DNA of 64,000 nt from contig NZ_JACHEP010000007.1 in assembly GCF_014201465.1 (NCBI RefSeq), positions 1 through 64,000 on the forward strand, written 5' to 3'. Origin of the DNA: Anoxybacteroides tepidamans (GTDB taxonomy: Bacteria; Bacillota; Bacilli; Bacillales; Anoxybacillaceae). Each line of letters starts with the position of its first letter. The stretch's first letter is position 1. Under the pieces are notes generated by a model that ran no database searches, was not told the DNA's origin, and saw only the letters and a list, made by a program, of their open reading frames with translations. Of the stretch, positions 1 to 6,728 are shown in pieces. Position numbers and translations under genes: made by a program.

Positions 1-129
1 AATTCAAAAGTATGTGATGAGCTTTGTCGAAAAATATTTTTTTGGCACCCCTAAGATGCCAAGAAACCTTGATATATCAACATTTCTAGAGGGAGCATTC
101 CTGTTAAAAGCTTTTCCGAGGACTTGAAC

Positions 130-199
130 AAAAAAAGCCCTCTTGGTATGATGCAGGGGTGTCAATGACCCAATTGACCCTGAAATCATGCCAAGGAGG
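130..199 (-). terminator. Long imperfect hairpin with T-run, end of RHS cassette 1
   Basis: A roughly 60-base imperfect inverted repeat (139-199; arms CCTCTTGGTATGAT and ATCATGCCAAGGAGG, inner arms GTCAAT and ATTGAC) is followed on the minus strand by seven T residues at 130-136. It lies downstream of the 58-aa gene at 257-433 and could end that transcript. It is longer than most intrinsic terminators, so it may instead be a remnant mobile-element end. Nothing coding can be supported in 1-256. Confidence 0.5.
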
Positions 200-256
200 A
201 CTTTAGATGAATTGTACACAAAATCGCAAAATAACTATACATTACAAAACCACACA

Positions 257-433
257 TTATTTTGTGACATACAAATAAAGTGCTACCAAATAAATAAATA
301 TGTGCAAAATAGAATAAACTTTTCCCAAGATAATGGCAAAGCCTTTATCTTCACGCAAAAAAATCAAATATCCTATACATCCAATTAACACTATAATATA
401 CAATGGCGAAACTGCAAGCTGTGAAAGGTCCAT
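257..433 (-). CDS. Small membrane protein, candidate immunity protein of RHS cassette 1
   Basis: This 58-codon gene begins MDLSQLAVSPLYIIVLIG and ends LYLYVTK. It has a good ribosome binding site (AGGAG, 7 bases before ATG). Two hydrophobic segments (about residues 9-26 and 34-56) flank a short charged loop (LREDKG), so it should be an integral membrane protein. It follows the orphan RHS C-terminal domain at 624-1958 by about 190 bases on the same strand, the position expected of an immunity gene. A membrane immunity protein would fit a toxin acting at the membrane, and the C-terminal domain of the neighbour is indeed hydrophobic. I do not recognise the family; the immunity role is inferred from position only. 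Confidence 0.6.
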   Translation of the reverse strand: MDLSQLAVSPLYIIVLIGCIGYLIFLREDKGFAIILGKVYSILHIFIYLVALYLYVTK

Positions 434-623
434 AGCTCATTCTCCTATATATACATAATTATCTTTTCATTTTGTTATACTATATCGCTTAAAATCTGCT
501 GATCTATAGTCTAACATATCAGACCTGAATATTCAAAATAGAAGTAAAAACTCGTTAACTATTATTTTCTTAATGATAGTACCCAATTATTATGGTTAAT
601 AATTGAGTACTAATCCAACAATT

Positions 624-1958
624 CTATTTATATTTATTCCATCCTTTGATGAATCCTCTAATAAGCAAATAACCGTCTCCAACAGCGCTTATTGGTATTG
701 CAGCTTTCAATCCAGCACGTATCGCAACTTTTAATGCTATTTTTCTTGCATTTTGTAACATAGTTCTTGATCTTCCTAAATGCTTTACAGCTTCTTGTGC
801 AGATTTGCTATAACTTATTTTATAAGCTTCACGTCCCTTTGCTATTCCTGCCCAAATGCTAGTAAATATCCAACTGGCATTATCCCATCCTATATAATTT
901 GCTAACCAAAATTTTATGGCGTATTTGAGTGCATACTGAACACGCTTGTTTATTGATATGTGTCCACTTGGATCAATATAAGTTACTGGGTTGTTTTTTC
1001 CATAAGCATATTGATTCAAACTCTGCGGATCATCCTCAAACCCATGGAACGTATCCCTTGTAATAAACCGACCAATATTAGCATCATAATAACGTGCCAT
1101 GAGATAGTATAATCCAGTTTCTTCATCATAATAATAACCCGCATAACGGTATGGGTTGGCTGATGCCATCGCGCCGGTTTTGGAAAGAATATTCCCCCAT
1201 GCATCGTATTGATATTCCGCTACAACGTTTCCGCTTGCATCCGTTAATGCCGTAACATCCCCATGACCGTTGACATGATAATAGTAAGTTACTCCGCCTT
1301 TGGTCATCGTGATTGGGTGATCATATGCGTCCCACGTATACTCCGCCACGATGTTGTTGTTTGCATCTGTTTCATATAGCACTTGGTTCGAGTCGCCATC
1401 GTAGTGATAATAAATGGTTCCGTTTGATGTGGTTTTGCTGATGCGTCTTCCAAGCTGATCGTACGTGAAAGACGCGATGGTTGTACCAGATACATTTTTT
1501 ACTTCAATGAGACGGTTGTCATCATCGTACACAAATGTCTTATTGCCGTTGTTCGTTAAATTGCCATTGGCATCGTACGTGTACGCTTGTCCGTTGACCG
1601 CTGTTAATTGGTCGGCGGCGTCATACGTGTATGTTGTGGTAGTAGTCGTTCCATTATTTACAATTTTCTTCGTACGGTTCCCCACAGCATCGTATTCGTA
1701 CGTGATGGTCGTCCCGTCTGCTAGTGTTTCTTTTGTCAACTGATTCAACGCATCATATTGATACGTGATCGTTCCATTGTTGGTTTCCACACTGGTAATG
1801 TTGCCATTGGCATCATAGCTGTAGTTGAAGTAATTTAAGACATTGCCGTTCGCGCCAAAGTTTTTAATCGATTTTAACTGGTTGGCATCATTATACTCGT
1901 AGGCGGTATAGGTGCCATTCGCATGGATTATCGAACAGTGCCAGGCACTGTTCGCCAA
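624..1958 (-). CDS. Orphan RHS core fragment with C-terminal toxin-like domain (cassette 1)
   Basis: The 444-residue frame carries YD/RHS repeats (YDANGN, YEYDALNQ, YTYDAADQ types) and the RHS-associated core (YLMARYYDANIGRFITRD, then NNPVTYIDPSGH at about 325-335). A variable C-terminal domain of about 110 residues follows. Homology to the main WapA-like gene stops abruptly at about 1932, leaving no signal peptide, no N-terminal region and no proper start; the ATG at 1958 lies in foreign DNA. The C-terminal domain has hydrophobic or amphipathic stretches (KVAIRAGLKAAIPISAVGD) and differs from that of the main gene. It is most likely a silent cassette that can replace the tip of the main protein by recombination through the shared core. 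Toxin activity is inference. Confidence 0.75.
   Translation of the reverse strand: MANSAWHCSIIHANGTYTAYEYNDANQLKSIKNFGANGNVLNYFNYSYDANGNITSVETNNGTITYQYDALNQLTKETLADGTTITYEYDAVGNRTKKIVNNGTTTTTTYTYDAADQLTAVNGQAYTYDANGNLTNNGNKTFVYDDDNRLIEVKNVSGTTIASFTYDQLGRRISKTTSNGTIYYHYDGDSNQVLYETDANNNIVAEYTWDAYDHPITMTKGGVTYYYHVNGHGDVTALTDASGNVVAEYQYDAWGNILSKTGAMASANPYRYAGYYYDEETGLYYLMARYYDANIGRFITRDTFHGFEDDPQSLNQYAYGKNNPVTYIDPSGHISINKRVQYALKYAIKFWLANYIGWDNASWIFTSIWAGIAKGREAYKISYSKSAQEAVKHLGRSRTMLQNARKIALKVAIRAGLKAAIPISAVGDGYLLIRGFIKGWNKYK
1932..1954. repeat. Perfect 23-base palindrome at the RHS homology breakpoint
   Basis: CGAACAGTGCC and GGCACTGTTCG surround a single A, an 11-base-arm perfect inverted repeat. 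It starts exactly where cassette 1 stops resembling the intact RHS gene (compare about 8030-8045). It resembles REP-type palindromes with a GTGCCAGGCAC core. On the minus strand it lies within an unrecognised open frame of about 37 codons (roughly 1935-2047, beginning MKTAAHPGNMPDLC), which may be a gene fragment. Confidence 0.6.
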
Positions 1959-2107
1959 TATCGATTCCCGCTTTGATCGCTGCTCTTCTGCTTTCCACCG
2001 CGCTGCATAAGTCCGGCATGTTGCCGGGATGAGCCGCTGTTTTCATGTATAAATGCCGCCGCTAATCCGGAATCATAACTTCAAAAACCGGATAACGGAG
2101 GAACAAG

Positions 2108-2396
2108 ATGAAAAAACGGCTCGCTTTTTGCTTTTCGCAGGGCTCTTCTCCTTGCAGTCCATTCATGCTTTGGCCCGCGATGAGTGGATGGAAATAGCGA
2201 AAAAGTTTATACCACCCAACACTGTTCTTGCAGATCCCGAATCGATCGAGCTGTATGATTTTGATCAAGACGGGCGCAACCAAATCGTGGCGACATTCCA
2301 ACTTCAAGCGGGCGAACCGCCTTCCCGCTCCAAATTCGGAGCGATTGCATTGAAAAAACAGAGGCAGGCTGGCAAAAAGTATGGAAGACCGAAATA
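2108..2396 (+). pseudogene. Broken gene for a secreted FG-GAP/VCBS-like protein
   Basis: An ATG at 2108 follows a strong ribosome binding site (CGGAGGAACAAG) and begins MKKRLAF. After about seven codons the sensible frame changes: the next frame gives LLFAGLFSLQSIHALA, together forming a typical signal peptide. The continuation includes a calcium-loop-like FDQDGRNQIVATF motif, as in FG-GAP/VCBS repeat proteins. Near 2365 a second frame change is needed to read QAGWQKVWKTEI. The coding sequence is then cut off by a scrap of RHS DNA. Two frameshifts plus truncation make it a pseudogene. It is the only plus-strand coding remnant within this locus. Confidence 0.6.
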
Positions 2397-2440
2397 GTAA
2401 ATGACTCCGCCTTTCGTCATCATCACTAGGCGGCCCATAT
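2388..2440 (-). pseudogene. Scrap of RHS coding sequence
   Basis: The minus strand reads GRLVMMTKGGVIYYF, matching the segment GRPVTMTKAGATYYY of the RHS core in the other copies. Only about 50 bases remain, fused to the end of the broken FG-GAP gene. It is evidence of a further, almost fully deleted RHS copy. Confidence 0.6.
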
Positions 2441-2507
2441 ATATTGCACTACCATTTTTTATTGGCACCCGCTTCGTCACATAAACCAAGTGACAGATAC
2501 TCATCCT

Positions 2508-2545
2508 ATAAAACACCCCCAGCTGCATTTTACGCAGTTGGGGGA
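2508..2545 (-). terminator. Intrinsic terminator after the DUF5071 gene
   Basis: Arms CCCCCAGCTGC (2516-2526) and GCAGTTGGGGG (2534-2544) enclose a seven-base loop, with TGTTTTAT following on the minus strand. It lies about 55 bases beyond the stop of the gene at 2599-3048. The hairpin resembles the one after pheA (12470-12508). Confidence 0.8.
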
Positions 2546-2598
2546 TTCTATACAATATTATTTCATAAAAGACAAGTGCCCGCTCCTAATTTCTTGGT

Positions 2599-3048
2599 TT
2601 ACCAATCCGATAATTTTAATAACTTATATACTTCCTTATCATGAAAGTCTGATTCAGAAATTTGTAATATATCTATAAGTCTCTGAATTCCCCCTATCCA
2701 CATGCGATCGTCATCCTCAGCTGCTTTTATTAGCGAAGCCTCTATATGTGGAACTATCACACTTTTATCTATACTCTTCAATATCTCTATCGCTGTAGGG
2801 ACACCAGGCCAATTCATATCTTGCATTAACTCTATTAAGCAGGGTATCGCCAGCCTATTTCGTGGGTATCCAATTTTATTTAAAACTTTAACCGCATTCT
2901 CCCAACAATGCTTCTCGGTATCTTGTATTAACAAAGGAGTGTATTCATCATCAATTGTTGTTAACTCCCTTATTGCAGATAGTTGAACTTCTTGGGGCAT
3001 ATTCCAACTCAAGTTTTTCATCAATCTTTTAACTTCACTAAGTTCCAT
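2599..3048 (-). CDS. DUF5071/HEAT-like protein, candidate immunity protein of RHS cassette 2
   Basis: This 149-residue soluble, mainly alpha-helical protein has a central segment (LIELMQDMNWPGVPTAIEIL, then VIVPHIEASLIKAAEDDDRMW) that matches the pattern I associate with DUF5071, a HEAT-like family often found as immunity proteins. The ribosome binding site is AGGAG with about nine bases before ATG. It starts only 16 bases after the stop of the orphan RHS fragment at 3065-3877, the tight linkage typical of a toxin-immunity pair, and is followed by a terminator. Family assignment is by eye; the immunity role is inferred. Confidence 0.7.
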   Translation of the reverse strand: MELSEVKRLMKNLSWNMPQEVQLSAIRELTTIDDEYTPLLIQDTEKHCWENAVKVLNKIGYPRNRLAIPCLIELMQDMNWPGVPTAIEILKSIDKSVIVPHIEASLIKAAEDDDRMWIGGIQRLIDILQISESDFHDKEVYKLLKLSDW

Positions 3049-3064
3049 TAAAATTCATCTCCTA

Positions 3065-3877
3065 CTATTTAACTTTCACAGAAAGGGCCTGCAATAATTT
3101 TGTATATTCATGTGGTCTAGTATTAGCATTTTCCCTTGAGTTTATCCATCCCTGCATTTTCTTCATATTTACTGGTCTCACTGACACATGAGTTTTACCA
3201 TCTTTTATTGCTACTAGTTTTCCTGTTGCATTAATGGCCTCAATAGTAGTTGCTGTATATGGTCCAGATAAAGGCTTTACTGTAGTATAGGATAGCCCAC
3301 TAACATCTTTTGGTCTTGGAGTTAAATTAGTGCCGTTTCCACTTCCAGTACGATAAATAACTGTTGGGTTTTTCCTATTAAATTTACGTTCTAAAACACT
3401 GACTATCTCATTTGCTGCAACATATGCAATCACTATTGCGGTTGCCTCAACAGCGGCTGCTGTTAGCCATGAAATTGATACACCTGCTAATGGAACTAAA
3501 AGAAAAGCGAAGTGACCATTTATATCCACATATATAACAGGATTATTTTTAGTGTAAACATATTGATTTATACTAAGCGGCTCATTTTCAAACCCATGGA
3601 ACGTATCTCTTGTAATAAACCGTCCCATATTCGCATCATAATACCGCGCCATTAGGTAGTATAGCCCGGTTTCCTCATCGTAATAATACCCGGCATAACG
3701 GTATGGGTTCGCTGTTGCCATCGCACCGGTTTTGGACAGAATGTTACCCCATGCGTCATACTCGTATTGGGCGACGACATTTCCGCTTGCGTCCGTCAAT
3801 GCGACGACATCTCCATGACCGTTCACATGATAGTAGTAAGTGGCTCCGGCTTTCGTCATCGTGACCGGGCGGCCCAA
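3065..3877 (-). CDS. Orphan RHS core fragment with C-terminal toxin-like domain (cassette 2)
   Basis: The 270-residue frame contains the last part of the RHS core (GRPVTMTKAGATYYY through YLMARYYDANMGRFITRD) and a C-terminal domain of about 150 residues. RHS similarity continues upstream to about 3930, but one missing base near 3923 breaks the frame, and beyond that the sequence is unrelated, so the TTG start used here is nominal. The usual DPxG signature at the core boundary reads VDINGH, with P replaced by I. A hydrophobic stretch of about 40 residues precedes a polar domain with NLTPRPKDVSGLSY, HVSVRP and NTRPHEYTKLL motifs. The conserved-looking His and Arg suggest a nuclease-like toxin, but I cannot name the family. 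The DUF5071 gene follows at once. Confidence 0.7.
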   Translation of the reverse strand: MGRPVTMTKAGATYYYHVNGHGDVVALTDASGNVVAQYEYDAWGNILSKTGAMATANPYRYAGYYYDEETGLYYLMARYYDANMGRFITRDTFHGFENEPLSINQYVYTKNNPVIYVDINGHFAFLLVPLAGVSISWLTAAAVEATAIVIAYVAANEIVSVLERKFNRKNPTVIYRTGSGNGTNLTPRPKDVSGLSYTTVKPLSGPYTATTIEAINATGKLVAIKDGKTHVSVRPVNMKKMQGWINSRENANTRPHEYTKLLQALSVKVK

Positions 3878-3949
3878 TGCGTCCCACGTATATTCCGCTG
3901 CGATGTTGTTGTTGGCGTCGTTTCATCCGATAAACTAAGTAATACGTAT

Positions 3950-3992
3950 CATTCCCTAAAAACAGATCCATGATGCCAATAAGCATCATGGA
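3950..3992 (-). terminator. Intrinsic terminator after the 78-aa membrane protein gene
   Basis: A perfect 10-base stem (TCCATGATGC / GCATCATGGA, 3967-3992) with a six-base loop is followed on the minus strand by TCTGTTTTTAG. It begins 11 bases beyond the stop codon of the gene at 4003-4239. Confidence 0.85.
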
Positions 3993-4002
3993 TACTCATT
4001 AC

Positions 4003-4239
4003 TTAGAGAAATGGACGAGCCATTCCATATATTCCAACTACAACACATAATAATCCGCCAACAAAATACAAAATTTTAATCAACCAAAAATTAAAAGATA
4101 TAGGCAATGGGGTTATATATTTAAGACGACTAAAAGTTTTGCTATGAAAAAATCTTTGTCGTGTTGTGTAAAAAAACATCCAAATCCCAAAAATTCCAAC
4201 TGAAAAATTAAATATAGACCAGTAAAAATCCTCCTCCAT
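4003..4239 (-). CDS. Small membrane protein, candidate immunity protein of the IS-disrupted RHS cassette
   Basis: A 78-residue protein with two hydrophobic segments (about 8-24 and 48-72) separated by a basic loop (TTRQRFFHSKTFSRLKY). The ribosome binding site AAAGGAG lies eight to nine bases before ATG. It begins 29 bases after a short open stretch (4269-4346) that looks like the end of an RHS C-terminal domain, so it was probably the immunity gene of a toxin whose body has been lost or split at the IS element. A strong terminator follows. I do not recognise the family. Confidence 0.65.
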   Translation of the reverse strand: MEEDFYWSIFNFSVGIFGIWMFFYTTRQRFFHSKTFSRLKYITPLPISFNFWLIKILYFVGGLLCVVVGIYGMARPFL

Positions 4240-4268
4240 TAAATTCTACTCCTTTATTTCATTATATT

Positions 4269-4346
4269 TTATAACCATTTTTTATATTTTTCATATATTT
4301 TTTTTACATAAGGCTTAGCAGTTGCCCATAAAATTCCTACATTGTT
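4269..4346 (-). pseudogene. Tail of an RHS-type C-terminal domain, cut by an IS element
   Basis: Reading from the IS boundary the minus strand gives VGILWATAKPYVKKIYEKY then KKWL and a stop. It is open for the full 26 codons, basic and amphipathic like the ends of the other C-terminal domains here (compare IRGFIKGWNKYK in cassette 1). It stands immediately before the 78-aa membrane gene. The rest of the domain is not on the other side of the IS in any frame I can join, so more than a simple insertion has occurred. Confidence 0.5.
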
Positions 4347-5716
4347 ACTGTAGATGAGCAATTTTCATTACAACATTTTCCATTAACAAAGAGACAAACA
4401 GGGTACCCCTTAGGCGACATGGAGCTGTTTTTTGACAACATCAATGGCAATATCTTGCTTCGCCGCGTTGTAAATGAACTCAATCAGGCTATGTCCTTTC
4501 CGAGTCCGAAGAAGGTCCAGCCCGGCAGAGATGTCTTTGTTGGGATTCCGCTATGCTGTACACGCAAGCCAACAAAACGGTCACCCCATACCGTTTCACC
4601 GCCCGAATGTGACGAACGCGGTATCCATCCAGCTTCAGTTGCTCTTTCGCCTGCCAGAAAAAGCATTCGATCGTCCAACGCTGGGCATCGTAACGCAAGA
4701 TCTCTTCATCGCCTAGCTCCCGATCGGTGCTCAAGACGACATGGAAATGTTCCAGCGTCATCGGCTGATCCGACTTCCAAGACAGCAGCACCAATACGTC
4801 ATCGAGGCCATGGATCGCCCCCTCATAGCGATACACGCGGTAACGCTCCTGACCCACCGTGACGAGGCGGGTGTCTTTTGGCTCGATATGGCGGGCAAAC
4901 GACTTGGCTTGGACCCCGATGCCTTTCGGGTAGAGAATCCGGTTCGTCTTGAGCATCGCGATGACATGGAATCCCTGTTTCAGGCAGGCTTCGATGAGTT
5001 CCTGGACGGATACCATGAATCCATAAGCACATACACCGGACGAGCCCGTTTTCCTTTGAGCGAGGAAAGCATCTCGATCGCCAGGTCCATTTTGCTTGTT
5101 TCCGCCTTCTTGTCATACAAGCGGAACGCGAACGGAAACGCTTGCGTGAAGGTGTGCACCATCAGCCAAATGAGCGAATGCCCCCAGACCATTTGATGAT
5201 CTTTATGGGAGTAATGCCAATCACATCCTTGAATGACGTGCGTGGCCCGTGACGAAGGCTTCGTTTTTTGGCAAATCGTATCATCAATTGAAAGGAAAAG
5301 GGGCTGATTCGTCCGTTTGGCTAGGCGTTCGATCTGGCGAAGAACCCACTCTTGAAGCTTCTCAAGCAGCCTTTCCTCGTTCCAAGGGCTTTTCGTGAAA
5401 AAGTGGCTGAGCGTGGTTCGATGATTCGGATGAAAACTCCAGTGATGGACATCGGTCAACGTTCCCGAAAATCTCTTGGTAGTCAAGGCATCGACAAGGT
5501 GAACGAGATGCTTCCAAACCGGTTTGGAGATATGCAAGGCCAACCCCAACATCATGAAAAACTTGTGGATTCCTTGATGATACGCTAATCTATTCATAAA
5601 ACATGAACCTCCTTGTGGGTAGTTGGTGGCACATCTATTCTAACCAAGGAGTCTGGTTCATGTCTCCTTTTTTGTTTGATTGTAAATTTATGTTAGCTAA
5701 TTTACTCATCTACAGT
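4347..5716 (-). mobile_element. Degenerate insertion sequence with DDE (IS4/IS701-like) transposase
   Basis: The ends carry a 12-base inverted repeat, ACTGTAGATGAG, at 4347-4358 and in reverse complement at 5705-5716. Between them is one transposase gene with two frameshifts. The element is about 1370 bases. I see no convincing target duplication (flanks ATTGTT and CAATAT), consistent with an old copy or with later rearrangement. It sits within the orphan RHS cassettes. Confidence 0.7.
4410..5597 (-). pseudogene. DDE transposase (IS4/IS701-like), two frameshifts
   Basis: The first frame (5597 to about 5010) begins MNRLAYHQGIHKFFM and holds SIDDTICQK and LMDSWYP, likely the first two acidic catalytic residues. 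A frameshift near 5012 leads to VQELIEACLKQGFHV and on to QRWTIECFFWQAKEQL with the probable catalytic Glu. A second frameshift near 4530 is needed to read AGLDLLRTRKGHSLIEF and the natural end KKQLHVA (stop 4410-4412). Reconstructed length is about 395 residues, normal for such transposases. With two frame breaks it is unlikely to be active. Confidence 0.8.
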
Positions 5717-5805
5717 CAATATGTTATTTTAGGCGATTTTTCGATTTCTACTGCTGGATGGCGAATCTGCTGGCCCCCCTAATTACATCTATATAGTATC
5801 ATCAG

Positions 5806-6048
5806 CTAGAATTCCAAAAACAGTAAATATATGAATCCAATTACAATACCTAATCCCAACAAAAATAAAAATATCCTTCTAATTATAGGAGGGAAAAGTT
5901 TATAAATCATCATAAGAAAAAAGTCAGAAACATCTGTTGGTGTTCCAGAGGAAGACTCTTTAATTTTTACATTAGATCCAAAAATAGATAGCCATATTAA
6001 AGACAACCCTATTAAAATAAAAATGATTGACATCAAGGTTAATTCCAT
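5806..6048 (-). CDS. Small membrane protein, possible orphan immunity protein
   Basis: An 80-residue protein with an N-terminal hydrophobic helix (about 4-24), a polar middle (KIKESSSGTPTDVSD) and a long hydrophobic C-terminal half (about 44-80). AAGGATG about eight bases before ATG may serve as the ribosome binding site. It is the first plausible gene downstream of the main WapA-like gene, but 680 bases separate them, far more than for the other pairs. It may be that gene's immunity partner or belong to a lost cassette. The family is not recognised. Confidence 0.55.
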   Translation of the reverse strand: MELTLMSIIFILIGLSLIWLSIFGSNVKIKESSSGTPTDVSDFFLMMIYKLFPPIIRRIFLFLLGLGIVIGFIYLLFLEF

Positions 6049-6728
6049 TTTTTACACCATCCTTATGGCTAATTTATTTAAATCTAAAAATTTCAATCAA
6101 GGGGCATTTCAACCATTTTTAACTTAATCATAATATGGCACATTAAATTATTAGTTCATTAAATCAAATTCCACTTTGCGAACTAAGTGTGTTTCCTAAA
6201 AATTAAATATTCCGTTTTCTGAATTCAATTTACCTTCAAAGCACTTCTTTTTCTCAATCAAGAGATAGATCTACAAAAGTTCATGTGCTGGATGAGAAAC
6301 TGACTATACCCGAACGCTTCTTTGTTACTCACACTTTACAAAATCACATTATAGTGTGTATAAAACATTCCTTCCCAAAATCATGGCAATATAAATTTAA
6401 AGATTATTATTTCCCTTGTACGTCAGCCAATCACTTTAATTTGGAATTTAACCTCCAAATTAGATGTATCCGTTTTACATGGAGTAGCGGACATGTTTGG
6501 TTCAATGCCTAGCAAAACAAGGATTAGTGCTCGCACCTTTCCCTAGAACACATGTCCGCAGTGGCTCCATATTAAGCAACCGAATGTTTTTTTCTGTAAA
6601 CAGAAGGGAGGAAATTTGCATAATTCCGCAGATTTTTGCTGGATGAACGTGCAAAAATCCGTTTGGATTTGCAAAAAAATGACCATTCTATTCCGAATTA
6701 ACTTGATAATTTACAATAATACCCGAAT
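6049..6728. other. 680-base non-coding gap with two inverted repeats
   Basis: I can support no gene here. Two hairpins are visible. One is a perfect nine-base stem, TAATTTGGA / TCCAAATTA, near 6438-6463. The other is a larger imperfect pair near 6480-6570 whose outer arms are ATGGAG...CGGACATGT and the reverse complement of ACATGTCCG...CTCCAT. The second may mark a mobile-element end or a terminator. A short plus-strand stretch near 6640-6705 reads LDERAKIRLDLQKNDHSI, vaguely like the start of an IS30-type transposase, but it is too short to call. Confidence 0.4.

Noticed and set aside
4-219. Open frame of 71 codons on the minus strand at the window edge
   Set aside because: It overlaps a long hairpin, has no ribosome binding site and no recognisable composition; treated as non-coding.
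1465-1743. Valine-rich plus-strand frames across RHS repeats (also 7624-7860)
   Set aside because: They are antisense shadows of the YD repeats and recur wherever the repeats do.
2510-2560. Resemblance of this hairpin to the pheA terminator as evidence of a duplicated pheA end
   Set aside because: Only the hairpin type is shared; no pheA coding sequence is recognisable upstream.
4741-5196. Long plus-strand frames antisense to the transposase
   Set aside because: They mirror the coding strand of the degraded transposase and have no start signals.
6285-6512. Plus-strand 75-codon frame downstream of the RHS gene
   Set aside because: No ribosome binding site, unusual composition, and it lies across inverted repeats.
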